Assembly (NCBI RefSeq): GCF_900639985.1 | Contig: NZ_CAAAIM010000007.1 | Location: 124,001-188,000, forward strand | From: Legionella rowbothamii | GTDB taxonomy: Bacteria; Pseudomonadota; Gammaproteobacteria; Legionellales; Legionellaceae | Length of the DNA: 64,000 bases | Reading direction: 5' to 3' | Shown: piece by piece, positions 9,360-18,366 of the stretch | How positions within the stretch are numbered: the stretch's first letter is position 1 | How the letters are laid out: the number at the start of each line of letters is the position of its first letter | Translations under genes and position numbers: made by a program | The notes under the pieces: generated by a model | Seen by the model: the letters and a program-made list of their open reading frames with translations, nothing else | Database searches by the model: none | Told to the model about the DNA's origin: nothing

Positions 9360-11428
9360 GCGAGCTGTAATAAAGAAATGTCTGCTACACCCTGCAGTAA
9401 CGTTTGTAAGCTAGCCAATAATGCCAAACGATTCGCTTTCATCGCTTCATCGTCGACCATCACCATCACTTTATCAAAAAACGCATCTACAGGCTCTTTC
9501 AGACTTGCCAGTAACTTCAACAGCGCACCATAATCGGCAGACACATACAAAGGCTCTACAGCATGTTTAACTTGATTGATATGGCTAAACAAAGACTGTT
9601 CTGCACCCTCTTCCAGTAAAGATTCGTTGATCGCTGCCAGTGTATTGTCTCCAGCATGATTTAATAAGTTATTTACACGCTTACATGCCGCTGACAGTGA
9701 AGCTGCTTCAGGAAGAGTAATAAACGTTTGTAATGCATGTAAACGCTTATCCAAATCATACAACCAATCATCTTGGCGAGCACATACTGCATGAACTAAA
9801 TCCACACCTAAGCCCTGAGCTTGATAATACGATTGTAAACGCTCAAGAATAAAGGTCTTTAGCTCATGAATTAAATTCGGCTCGATGCTTATCACATTCC
9901 CATAATGCACCACGGCTTGCTCAATTAGGGTATTCAAGCTTAAATGAGCAGAAGTTGCCATTAATAAACGCACCACAGCTAAAGCATGGCGTCTTAATTT
10001 AAATGGATCTTTAGCCCCAGAAGGTTTTTGTCCAATGGCAAAAATCCCCACTAAGGTATCAATACGATCGGCTAAAGATAAAGCCATACCTAAATTAGAC
10101 TCAGGTAAAGCATCCGCCGCAAAACGAGGCATGTACTGTTCATTTAGGGCTTGAGCTACCGCTGAGCTTTCACCATCATGCAACGCATAATAGTATCCCA
10201 TTAACCCTTGTAACTCGGGAAATTCACCTACCATTCCCGTTAATAAATCACATTTACTCAATTCCGCCGCACGTTCAGCCTGATCTAAAGATAAATCCAA
10301 TGCGGGACTTAAATAACTCATCATCAATTTAACACGCAATGCCTTATCCTGAAGACTGCCCAGTTTAGCCTGAAACACAACCTGCTCAGTAGCTGCGATA
10401 TGAGTACTTAGTGGTTGCTTTTTATCTTGTCTAAAGAAAAACGCGGCGTCACTTAAACGGGCACGCATTACTTTTTCATTACCTAAAATAACTTGCTGTG
10501 GATTCGTGCTCGCAATGTTTGAAACAGTAATAAAATGAGGTAATAATTTCCCTTGCTGATCTTTTAACGCAAAACACTTCTGATGCGATTGCATAGAAGC
10601 AATTAATGATTCCGCAGGGACCTCCAGAAACTCATCCTCAAAATTAGCCATTAAAGCCTGTGGCCATTCAACAATAGATGTAACCTCATCCAATAAATCA
10701 TCAGGCATTACCACCGTAGCTTGTCGACTAGCAGCCAGTTTTTCAATTTGTTCTTTGATTACTTGTTTTCTAAGTGAGAAATCCGCAAGAACCAATCCCT
10801 CTTTCATTTGCGCTTCATAGCTTTGTGCTGAGGCAATTTCTATTGGCTGAGGATGGTGAAAACGATGTCCTCTACTGTGACGCCCCGTCTTAATACCTAA
10901 TAGTTGATGATCAATTACCTCATCACCATAAAGCATAACAGCCCAATGCACAGGTCGAGCAAATTCCTCATCGCCATCCCCCCAACGCATAGGTTTTGCA
11001 ATAGGCAATGCTGCCAAAGCCTGGCTTATTAAGCCTGGCAATAATTCTGTTGTCTTTTTTCCATCGCTCATGCTTTCATAGATAATCCAATCGCCTTTAT
11101 CCGTAGCGATACGAGAAAGTTGCTCTAACTCAACACCACATGATTTAGCAAAACCAAGTAAAGCTGGGGCTGGCTTCCCTTCTTTGTCGTAAGCAGCAAC
11201 CACTGCTGGGCCACGCCGAACGACTAGTTGGCTTTGTTGTTCTGCTTGTAATTCACGGATAACCAGAGCGATACGTCTAGGAGTAGCAAAACGCTTTACT
11301 TGTCCATAACTTAATTGCGCTTTATCTAAAGCCGCTAATAACTGATTTGCAAACTCGTCTGCCAAAGGCCAAACGGATCCAGAAGGTAGCTCTTCACAAC
11401 CTAATTCAAATATAAAATCATTGACCAT
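9356..11428 (-). CDS. glyS: Glycine--tRNA ligase beta subunit
   Basis: Beta subunit of the bacterial alpha2-beta2 glycyl-tRNA synthetase, which supplies tRNA binding. It starts with the family signature NDFIFELGCEELPS, continues with FATPRRIALVIREL, RRGPAV and MRWGDGDEEFARPVHW, and contains the HD-like and anticodon-binding regions. 690 residues, the normal length. The start overlaps the glyQ stop by one base. Confidence 0.97.
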   Translation of the reverse strand: MVNDFIFELGCEELPSGSVWPLADEFANQLLAALDKAQLSYGQVKRFATPRRIALVIRELQAEQQSQLVVRRGPAVVAAYDKEGKPAPALLGFAKSCGVELEQLSRIATDKGDWIIYESMSDGKKTTELLPGLISQALAALPIAKPMRWGDGDEEFARPVHWAVMLYGDEVIDHQLLGIKTGRHSRGHRFHHPQPIEIASAQSYEAQMKEGLVLADFSLRKQVIKEQIEKLAASRQATVVMPDDLLDEVTSIVEWPQALMANFEDEFLEVPAESLIASMQSHQKCFALKDQQGKLLPHFITVSNIASTNPQQVILGNEKVMRARLSDAAFFFRQDKKQPLSTHIAATEQVVFQAKLGSLQDKALRVKLMMSYLSPALDLSLDQAERAAELSKCDLLTGMVGEFPELQGLMGYYYALHDGESSAVAQALNEQYMPRFAADALPESNLGMALSLADRIDTLVGIFAIGQKPSGAKDPFKLRRHALAVVRLLMATSAHLSLNTLIEQAVVHYGNVISIEPNLIHELKTFILERLQSYYQAQGLGVDLVHAVCARQDDWLYDLDKRLHALQTFITLPEAASLSAACKRVNNLLNHAGDNTLAAINESLLEEGAEQSLFSHINQVKHAVEPLYVSADYGALLKLLASLKEPVDAFFDKVMVMVDDEAMKANRLALLASLQTLLQGVADISLLQLA

Positions 11429-12324
11429 TACACACCTTTTGCCATAGGAAAGCCCAATGCTTCGCGTGCTTCATAATAAGCTTGCGCCACTGCTCTTGAT
11501 AATTGTCGTACACGTAAGATATAACGCTGTCTCTCCGTAACAGAAATCGCTTTACGTGCATCAAGAAGATTAAATGAGTGAGATGCCTTAATCACCATTT
11601 CATATGCTGGAAGTGGTAATTGCAATGCAATCAACTTTTGTGCCTCACCTTCATAATAATCGAATTGCTTGAATAACTCATCCACATTGGCATGTTCAAA
11701 ATTGTAAGCAGACATTTCTACCTCGTTTTGATGGAACACATTCCCATAGGTCACCATGCCATTTGCCGTATTACTCCATGGCAAATCAAATAAATTATCC
11801 ACGCCAAGAATATACATTGCCAGGCGCTCAAGACCATAGGTCAACTCACCGGTTACAGGCTTACAAGGCAAACCACCTGCTTGTTGGAAATAAGTAAATT
11901 GAGATACTTCCATACCATTTTGCCATACTTCCCAGCCTAAGCCCCAGGCACCTAAAGTAGGGGATTCCCAGTTGTCTTCAACAAAACGGATATCATCGGC
12001 TAAAGGATCCACACCCAATGCGCGCAAAGAATCCAAATATTTTTCTTGGATATCTAAAGGTGATGGCTTTAGTACAACCTGAAATTGGTAGTAATGCTGT
12101 ACCCTATTAGGATTATCTCCATAACGACCATCTGTAGGTCTTCTTGATGGCTGAACATATGCAGCATACCAAGGCTCTGGCCCTATTGCGCGTAAAAACG
12201 TTGCCGGATGAAAAGTACCCGCCCCTACCTCCATATCAAAGGGTTGCAATATAACGCATCCTTGAGCCGCCCAATATTGTTGCAGGGTGAGAATAATATC
12301 CTGAAATGTAGTTGGTTTTGTCAT
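11428..12324 (-). CDS. glyQ: Glycine--tRNA ligase alpha subunit
   Basis: Catalytic alpha subunit, class II aminoacyl-tRNA synthetase. Diagnostic segments are [56 protein letters not shown] and [11 protein letters not shown]. 298 residues, near the usual 300. First gene of the operon with glyS and rsmJ. No other gene is seen between its start and the hairpin-rich gap that begins near 12360. Confidence 0.97.
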   Translation of the reverse strand: MTKPTTFQDIILTLQQYWAAQGCVILQPFDMEVGAGTFHPATFLRAIGPEPWYAAYVQPSRRPTDGRYGDNPNRVQHYYQFQVVLKPSPLDIQEKYLDSLRALGVDPLADDIRFVEDNWESPTLGAWGLGWEVWQNGMEVSQFTYFQQAGGLPCKPVTGELTYGLERLAMYILGVDNLFDLPWSNTANGMVTYGNVFHQNEVEMSAYNFEHANVDELFKQFDYYEGEAQKLIALQLPLPAYEMVIKASHSFNLLDARKAISVTERQRYILRVRQLSRAVAQAYYEAREALGFPMAKGV

Positions 12325-12540
12325 GAAAATCTCAAAAAAAAGCGATGGTGATTATTTTAACGCAGAATATACGAAATATGAACTGTATCCCAGCCTATGT
12401 AAGAATGACAGATACTGAGAACCACTGCTATCAAGTTAGAGAGAAGAAACCCAGGGGCACGGAGCACGAACTCTGGGTTGCTGCACTCCGTTCGTAATAA
12501 CGACACTCCCTGACTTAACGCGATGGCACTGAGGCCACAC

Positions 12541-12566
12541 CCGGATTACGGCTTCGCCTAATCCGG
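12541..12566. repeat. Palindromic CCGGATTA/TAATCCGG hairpin
   Basis: Eight-base perfect arms around the loop CGGCTTCGCC. The wording resembles the widespread short palindromes of gammaproteobacterial gaps. The surrounding stretch 12325-12608 also holds degenerate text (GCACGGAGCACGAACTC, CACTCCGTTCG) similar to other gaps in this window, and no gene. The hairpin lies just downstream of the dsbA-type gene and may end its transcript. Confidence 0.5.
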
Positions 12567-12608
12567 ACTACAGTTCATACAATTCAATAAGAAATTATAT
12601 ATTTAGGC

Positions 12609-13394
12609 TTAATTGCCAGCTGCTTTCTTAATTAACTCTTGTAATGATTCTTCGCTCGCAGCACCGGGAATGAATGAAGGCTCAGTGCCTACTTTAAATT
12701 GGCCATCTGGAGTAGAGGCAACGATAAAGGCAGGAGTTCCCATTAAATGTAATTTTTCAGCTAATGCACGGTTTGCTTCTAATACTTGAGCAACTTCTTT
12801 GCCATCCATATCGGTTTTAAATTTCTTCATATCTAAACCAATTGACTTAGCAGCATCCATAACCATCTTGTCATTTAAGCGCTTATCAATACTGATTAAT
12901 GCATGGTGCATTTGTTGGTACTTACCTTGCATACCAGCTGCTAATGCTGCTTTTGAGGCTAATTCTGAGCTCTTACCAAAAATTGGGAACTCTTTGTAAA
13001 TAACTCTTAAGTCGCTGTCTTTTTTGAGTAGGTTGCTAATAACAGGTGCCATTTTTTTGCAATGAATGCATTGGTAGTCAAAAAACTCAACAATAGTTAC
13101 ATTACCTTTTGGATTACCAACAATTGTCGTTTTACCCATGAATAATTGATCGGTATTTTCCTTAATTGCCGATTGAGCTTGTTGCTGCATGTTTTGTTGT
13201 TGTTTTTGTTGCAGCGCTTGTGAGGCTTCCAATAAAACTTCTGGATTAGCTACTAAATAATCATGCACAACTTTTTCAACTTCTTTTTTTTGTGCATCAG
13301 ACATAGCTGGAGCAGTATTATCATCTGCCATTACTGCAGGTGATACTAAAGATGCTGTTAGCGCTCCAACTGTTAATAGATTTGTAAATTTCAC
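12609..13394 (-). CDS. DsbA2/Com1-like thiol:disulfide oxidoreductase
   Basis: Exported thioredoxin-fold protein of 261 residues. It has a signal peptide (LLTVGALTASLVSPAVMA, cleavage near residue 23), then a Gln-rich helical N-terminal extension (ALQQKQQQNMQQQAQ) like the dimerisation region of Legionella DsbA2 and Coxiella Com1. The active site is CIHC in FFDYQCIHCKK, and the cis-proline loop is MGTPAFIV. It probably forms or isomerises disulfides in periplasmic proteins; in Legionella such proteins support Dot/Icm assembly. The exact subtype (DsbA2) is an inference. Confidence 0.9.
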   Translation of the reverse strand: MKFTNLLTVGALTASLVSPAVMADDNTAPAMSDAQKKEVEKVVHDYLVANPEVLLEASQALQQKQQQNMQQQAQSAIKENTDQLFMGKTTIVGNPKGNVTIVEFFDYQCIHCKKMAPVISNLLKKDSDLRVIYKEFPIFGKSSELASKAALAAGMQGKYQQMHHALISIDKRLNDKMVMDAAKSIGLDMKKFKTDMDGKEVAQVLEANRALAEKLHLMGTPAFIVASTPDGQFKVGTEPSFIPGAASEESLQELIKKAAGN

Positions 13395-13493
13395 ACAATT
13401 CCCCTTATTTAATAGTTATATACTTCCAACCGGCACCCTAGCATTCACTTAGGAAAAATTCAATAGCTAGGGTATTTTAAACCTGATGCCCGC

Positions 13494-15683
13494 CTAGGCT
13501 TCGACGACCAAATTTGCATATGCTAATACAAGCCACTTGACCCCATGCTCTCTAAATTTAACCTGAACTCGAGTATGCGCCCCGCTTCCTTCAACTGCCA
13601 GGACAACCCCTTGACCAAATTTTGCATGTGATACACTTTGTCCCAAAGGTAAACCTGCATCTTGAGCTTGGGTTTTCGCAATCATCGGCTCTTTATTTCG
13701 AGGAGCAAAACTCGTAGAAGCAGGCGATTGGAAACGTGCTTTAACTCGCACCTCGTCCAACAATTCTTGTGGCAATTCCCGTAAAAAGCGAGAGGGGCGA
13801 TGATATTCTTCACGTCCATACTGTCGTCGTACCTCAGCGTAAGACAAAATTAATTTCTTCATTGCCCTCGTCATTCCGACATAACATAAGCGACGTTCTT
13901 CTTCTAAACGCCCAGGCTCCTCCATGGATTGTTTTCCTGGAAATACCCCCTCCTCCAAACCTACTAAAAATACGATAGGAAACTCCAAACCTTTAGCTGC
14001 ATGCAAGGTCATTAAATGGACTGAACGTTCATAATCATCTGCCTGCATTTCACCCGCCTCTAGAGAAGCATGTGCTAAAAAGGCATTAACTAGAGGTAGT
14101 TCCTCATTTTCCTCTTGCTCATAGCGAAATTGCTTCCCGGCATTGATCAATTCTTGCAGGTTATCAAGACGAGACTCTGATTTATCTCCTTTGATCTTAC
14201 TAAAGTGTGCATGTAAGCCACTCATCTGAATTACTGAGGATAATTGTTCATCCAACTCCATGTCAGCTGTATTGCGTTGTAACTCTTCGATGAGCTCAAT
14301 AAACTTACCCAATGAGGAACCCGCACGTTGAGGTAAAGCCCCAGATTGGAGTAAATCTTTAGCCGCATGCCATAAAGAAGATTCCTTTGTTTTCGCATGA
14401 AGGCGTACATCGTCCAAGGTTTTTTCGCCAATACCGCGCGTTGGGAAATTCACCACCCGTTCAAATGCAGTATCATCCCCGGGATTAACCAACAAACGTA
14501 AATAGGCTAAAGTATCTTTAACCTCTGCTCGATCAAAGAAGCGCAAACCGCCATAGATGCGATAAGCAATACCAGCCCGCAAGAGTGCCTCTTCAATTAC
14601 CCGTGACTGAGCGTTGGAACGATATAAAATAGCGATTTCATCAGCACTAGCGCCTTGATTAATTTCCATCATAATGCGTTCGCTAACGAAGCGCGCCTCT
14701 TCCAACTCGTTAAACGCGCTGAATACTAAAATCTTTTCGCCCGCACCACCTGCCGTCCATAAATCTTTCCCCATTCGCGAATTGTTATGGGTAATTAAAG
14801 CATTGGCTGCATCCAGAATAGTCGAGGTCGAACGATAGTTTTGTTCGAGGCGAATAACTTGGGTCCCTTTAAAATCACGAGCAAATTGCTGAATATTTTC
14901 AACCTTTGCACCACGCCAACCATAAATAGACTGATCATCATCACCCACAGCAAGTACTGCAGTATCTTCTCCGGCTAAAAGGCGTATCCATGCATATTGA
15001 ATGGTATTGGTATCCTGAAACTCATCAACCAAGATTGCCTGAAAACGCTGTCGGTAATGCGCCAAAATATCTGGATTATCACGCAACAATTCATGCGTGC
15101 GGAGTAATAATTCGGCAAAATCAATAACCCCAGCAGTCTGGCAAGCTTGTTCATAGGCTGTATAAATCGCGAGTAAGGTTCTATCAGGGCCATAACTTAG
15201 AACGCGCACATGCTGTGGTCGAATGCCTTCGTCTTTGCGGTGATTAATATAGGATTGAGCTTGTTTAACTGGCCATTGCTCCGAATCTAAATTTAACGCA
15301 GCAATAACCCGTTTGATTACTCGAGCCTGATCTTCAGAATCCAGAATATGGAATTGCTCAGGTAAATTCGCTTCTTTATAATGACGACGTAACAAGCGAT
15401 GACATAAGCCATGAAACGTACCAACCCATAAACCCAATACCGGAGTTGCTAGCATGTTATTAAGGCGCGCCCGCATTTCACCTGCTGCTTTATTCGTGAA
15501 CGTTACCGCAAGAATACCATGGGGTGAAAGCTGTTCCTTCTCAATCAGCCAGGCGATACGGCTAACTAAAACTTTCGTCTTACCACTACCTGCGCCAGCC
15601 AAAACCAAAGTATTACCAAGCGGTGCCGAAACCGCTTCGCGTTGTCGCTCATTTAAGCCATTGAGAAGTGCAGCAATACTCAT
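13494..15683 (-). CDS. uvrD: DNA helicase II UvrD
   Basis: SF1A 3'-5' helicase for nucleotide-excision and mismatch repair. Motifs appear in order: Q-motif LNERQREAV, Walker A LAGAGSGKT, Ia AVTFTNKAA, motif II LVDEFQDTN, motif III VGDDDQSIYGWRGA, motif IV QNYRS, motif V TLHAAKGLEFP and motif VI VGMTRA. 729 residues is normal for UvrD. The C-terminal Tudor-like tail is VSHAKFGQGVVLAVEG. Single gene; the start is preceded by a 350-base gap. Confidence 0.96.
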   Translation of the reverse strand: MSIAALLNGLNERQREAVSAPLGNTLVLAGAGSGKTKVLVSRIAWLIEKEQLSPHGILAVTFTNKAAGEMRARLNNMLATPVLGLWVGTFHGLCHRLLRRHYKEANLPEQFHILDSEDQARVIKRVIAALNLDSEQWPVKQAQSYINHRKDEGIRPQHVRVLSYGPDRTLLAIYTAYEQACQTAGVIDFAELLLRTHELLRDNPDILAHYRQRFQAILVDEFQDTNTIQYAWIRLLAGEDTAVLAVGDDDQSIYGWRGAKVENIQQFARDFKGTQVIRLEQNYRSTSTILDAANALITHNNSRMGKDLWTAGGAGEKILVFSAFNELEEARFVSERIMMEINQGASADEIAILYRSNAQSRVIEEALLRAGIAYRIYGGLRFFDRAEVKDTLAYLRLLVNPGDDTAFERVVNFPTRGIGEKTLDDVRLHAKTKESSLWHAAKDLLQSGALPQRAGSSLGKFIELIEELQRNTADMELDEQLSSVIQMSGLHAHFSKIKGDKSESRLDNLQELINAGKQFRYEQEENEELPLVNAFLAHASLEAGEMQADDYERSVHLMTLHAAKGLEFPIVFLVGLEEGVFPGKQSMEEPGRLEEERRLCYVGMTRAMKKLILSYAEVRRQYGREEYHRPSRFLRELPQELLDEVRVKARFQSPASTSFAPRNKEPMIAKTQAQDAGLPLGQSVSHAKFGQGVVLAVEGSGAHTRVQVKFREHGVKWLVLAYANLVVEA

Positions 15684-16037
15684 ACATTTATTCCAACAAA
15701 AAACTGTGGGCGTATTATCATCAATTTAGTATATAAAAACTATAAAAATATTGACTTTTGTCGGTTGAACCAAAGGCCTAATAGCGCTTTCTTATGGAAA
15801 AATTATAGCGTAAGGCCTAGGCTGGGCCTGAGGGAGGCCACCAACTTGGCCGAATTTTCGCGCCGTGACCACACGCACCAACACGCTCATCGTACTTATA
15901 GATTACCACGGTAAAAGACGGGGGAAGTCGGAGCGTGTTTGGGACATCATTTGATGTTTTCCTTAGCCCCTTGCATTCTGGCCGCTCCCAGAGCAGAATA
16001 AAGGACATTAAACTTATTGATTCTTTAAAGGATTAAG
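15684..16037 (+). other. Non-coding gap with a possible structured RNA (about 15820-15945)
   Basis: No credible gene. The stretch 15811-15960 is clearly more G+C-rich than its AT-rich flanks and is full of pairing segments. GGCCT-GAGGG-AGGCC lies at 15825-15839. A long hairpin has CCAACACGCTC (15878-15888) opposite GAGCGTGTTTGG (15931-15942), continuing inward as CGTACTT (15891-15897) opposite AAGTCG (15925-15930). I compared it by eye with 6S, tmRNA, SRP and RNase P RNA and saw no match. It could be a small RNA or the leader of the downstream peptidase-like gene; strand is uncertain. Confidence 0.3.
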
Positions 16038-17000
16038 ATGCATTCTCTCTACCCAGCCATCAAACCGTATAAGCAATATGAGTTGAAAGTCAGCGATTTG
16101 CATACACTATACATTGAAGAAACAGGAAATCCAGAAGGACTCCCTGTAATTGTTTTGCATCAGGGACCTGGCGGCTGTTCTGCTGAAGGGTATCTGCGTC
16201 GCTTTTTTGATCCCCAGCATTATCGCATTATATTATTCGATCAACGCGGTTGTGGCCGTTCTACCCCACATTTAGAAACAAGAGAAAATACGACTCCTTT
16301 ATTATTGGATGATATCGATGCTATTAGAGATTTTCTAGGCTTATCCGAATTTGTACTTTCTGGTGGTGGCTGGGGCTCATTGCTTGCTCTACTTTATGCA
16401 CAAAAATTTCCTCAGCAGATTAAAGCATTATTACTACACCAAATCTTTTTAGGACGCCGGCAAGATGACGACTGGTTCTACCGCGAAGGCGCTAGCCTGG
16501 TTTATCCTGATTATTGGCAAGAGTTCATTAGCTGTGTCCCACAACATATGCGCGATGCAATCCCGCAATATTATTCACAATGCTTGCAGGGTGCTAATGA
16601 TTTAGCCCGCATGAGTGCTGCAAAAAATTGGGCTCTTTGGGAAGCACGTTGCAGTAGCTTACAACCTCATTTATATGTAATTGATCAGTACAGTGACCCA
16701 CACTTTGCTTTAGCCCTAGCAACACTTGAAACGCATTACATCACGAATAACTACTTTATTGAAGAAAATCAGGTGCTCGAAAATGTCCATAAAATAAGAC
16801 ATATTCCTACCTATATTGTCCATGGTCGATTTGACCTCATATCGCCACTTGCAGCAGCTTATGAATTACATCAGGCGATCCCAGCATCCAATTTGAGAAT
16901 TGTACGTGATGCGGGCCATTCGGATCGCGAATCAGGGATTATTGATGCAATTATTTATGCGAGTAAAGAAATCTCCAAACAAGGGCCTGATGCATGCTAA
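16038..17000 (+). CDS. Proline iminopeptidase homologue lacking the nucleophile serine
   Basis: Alpha/beta hydrolase of the S33 proline iminopeptidase family, 320 residues, the normal length. Family landmarks are VLHQGPGGCSAEGYL (usually HGGPGGG), FDQRGCGRSTPH, a C-terminal acid HGRFDLISPL and the histidine AGHSDRE. The nucleophile elbow, normally GGSWGS, reads GGGWGS here: Gly111, codon GGC at 16368-16370, replaces the catalytic Ser. One base change (AGC) would restore it. As written it should not cleave N-terminal proline. It may be a pseudoenzyme, a recent loss, or a sequencing error. Overlaps dtd by 7 bases; the ribosome site AAAGGA is good. Confidence 0.85.
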   Translation: MHSLYPAIKPYKQYELKVSDLHTLYIEETGNPEGLPVIVLHQGPGGCSAEGYLRRFFDPQHYRIILFDQRGCGRSTPHLETRENTTPLLLDDIDAIRDFLGLSEFVLSGGGWGSLLALLYAQKFPQQIKALLLHQIFLGRRQDDDWFYREGASLVYPDYWQEFISCVPQHMRDAIPQYYSQCLQGANDLARMSAAKNWALWEARCSSLQPHLYVIDQYSDPHFALALATLETHYITNNYFIEENQVLENVHKIRHIPTYIVHGRFDLISPLAAAYELHQAIPASNLRIVRDAGHSDRESGIIDAIIYASKEISKQGPDAC

Positions 17001-17431
17001 TTGTAATCCAACGAGTCAGCGAAGCTCGCGTTGATATTGATAATGAAACCGTGGGTCAAATAAACCAAGGACTGATGATACTCTGCGGTTTTGAACCTAA
17101 TGATAGTTTGCAAACGATCGAAAAGATGCTGCAAAAATGCATCAGCTATCGCATCTTTGATGATGCTCAGGGAAAGATGAATTTAAGCTTGAAAGAGATT
17201 AATGGGGGGTTATTACTAGTCCCCCAATTCACCTTAATGGCAGATACTCAAAAAGGACTACGCCCAAGCTTTTCAAACGCTGCCCCTCCCGAACTTGGTC
17301 GTCAATTATTTGATCATTTATTGACTCGTGCGGCACAGCTCTATCCAGAAACCCAAAGCGGTTGTTTTGGTGCGAACATGCAAGTTCATTTGTGCAATGA
17401 TGGGCCGGTTACCTTTTTAATGCAATTTTAA
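16994..17431 (+). CDS. dtd: D-aminoacyl-tRNA deacylase
   Basis: Removes D-amino acids (and glycine from tRNA-Ala) mischarged onto tRNA. 145 residues, full length. The Gly-cisPro loop NDGPVTF is present at the C-terminus. The first active-site motif reads VPQFTL where many homologues have SQFTL; the glutamine is kept. QKGLRPSFS and the N-terminal QRVSEARVDI are typical. The start overlaps the preceding peptidase-like gene, so the two are probably cotranscribed. Confidence 0.95.
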   Translation: MLIVIQRVSEARVDIDNETVGQINQGLMILCGFEPNDSLQTIEKMLQKCISYRIFDDAQGKMNLSLKEINGGLLLVPQFTLMADTQKGLRPSFSNAAPPELGRQLFDHLLTRAAQLYPETQSGCFGANMQVHLCNDGPVTFLMQF

Positions 17432-17503
17432 ATCTACTCGTTTGCAAGAGCGATAAACTCGTGTAACATCGTTCCTAGGTTGGTTTAATAAGTTATAAAA
17501 ATC

Positions 17504-18274
17504 ATGCGATTAAAATTAATAAGCATCAGTTTGGCAGGAAGCCTTGCATTAGCGGGCTGTGTAAGTAAAGGAACAAACCCCGCGGATCCTTATGAATCAT
17601 TTAACCGCAAAGTCTATAAGTTCAATTCGGCACTTGATAAAGTGGTTTTAAAGCCATCAGCCAAAGTATACCGAGCGGTACTTCCAGCCTTTGTTCGTAA
17701 AGGTGTAAATAATTTTTACAGTAACTTAGATCTAATCCCTACTGTGGGTAACGACGTATTACAAGCCGAAGGTAAGTGGGCCATTAGAGATACCTGGCGT
17801 TTCCTCATTAACTCGACCCTCGGGGTAGGTGGTATTTTGGATGTAGCCCAAGAGTTTGGCCTGCAACCACACTCTAATGATTTAGGACTCACCCTGGCGA
17901 AATGGGGCGATAAAAACTCACCTTATTTGGTTCTTCCCTTCTTGGGCCCAAGCACCATTCGAGATGGAGCTGGATGGCTATTCCAATTTGCCCTATACAG
18001 CCCTTATGTTTATATTAATGAAGATGCTGTAGTTTACAGCTTACTGGCATTGCGTTATGTTGATTTACGTGCTCAGTTGCTGACTACCGATCGCATTATG
18101 GATGAAGCTTTAGATAAATATGCATTCATGCGAGATGCTTATCTACAACACCGTAACTACCTAATTTCCGGTACTAAGCAGGATAATGGCGAACTGTATG
18201 TTGATGACGTCGAAGCAGATAAGACTGCGGCAGCAGCTACAACAAATGCAGGTAACGATTACGTGGATGAATAA
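17504..18274 (+). CDS. mlaA: MlaA family outer-membrane lipid-asymmetry lipoprotein
   Basis: Outer-membrane lipoprotein (VacJ) that, with porin partners, removes misplaced phospholipids from the outer leaflet. Lipobox LALAGC with cysteine near residue 19. Family segments are DPYESFNRKVYKFN, FYSNLDLIPTVGNDVLQ, FLINSTLGVGGILDVA, LAKWGDKNSPYLVLPFLGPST and the long C-terminal helix ending in Asp/Glu/Ala-rich residues. 256 residues. The other mla genes are not in this window, which is usual. Confidence 0.95.
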   Translation: MRLKLISISLAGSLALAGCVSKGTNPADPYESFNRKVYKFNSALDKVVLKPSAKVYRAVLPAFVRKGVNNFYSNLDLIPTVGNDVLQAEGKWAIRDTWRFLINSTLGVGGILDVAQEFGLQPHSNDLGLTLAKWGDKNSPYLVLPFLGPSTIRDGAGWLFQFALYSPYVYINEDAVVYSLLALRYVDLRAQLLTTDRIMDEALDKYAFMRDAYLQHRNYLISGTKQDNGELYVDDVEADKTAAAATTNAGNDYVDE

Positions 18275-18336
18275 GTTAATTAATATAGGCTGGGCATGTA
18301 AAGCTCAGCATTGTGACTCTGCCTCAAGCTAGGTTT

Positions 18337-18355
18337 GCTGGGCTTACAGCCCAGC
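18337..18355. repeat. GGGC/GCCC intergenic hairpin, copy 1
   Basis: GCTGGGC, loop TTACA, GCCCAGC, then CTGCTGT. It sits between the convergent mlaA and gshB genes and is one of several related hairpins in this window (37081, 61107, 62090). A more degenerate GCTGGGC...GCTCAGC precedes it. It may serve as a bidirectional terminator. Confidence 0.6.
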
Positions 18356-18366
18356 CTGCTGTGCCC

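Noticed and set aside
15817..16008. 63-codon open frame on the minus strand in the gap before the iminopeptidase-like gene
   Set aside because: No ribosome site, proline/tryptophan-rich odd composition, and it coincides with the G+C-rich hairpin stretch, which explains the lack of stops.
16994..17431. Dtd inactivation because the SQFTL motif reads PQFTL
   Set aside because: The glutamine and the Gly-cisPro loop are kept, and Pro at this place occurs in other members as far as I recall, so it is not strong evidence of loss.
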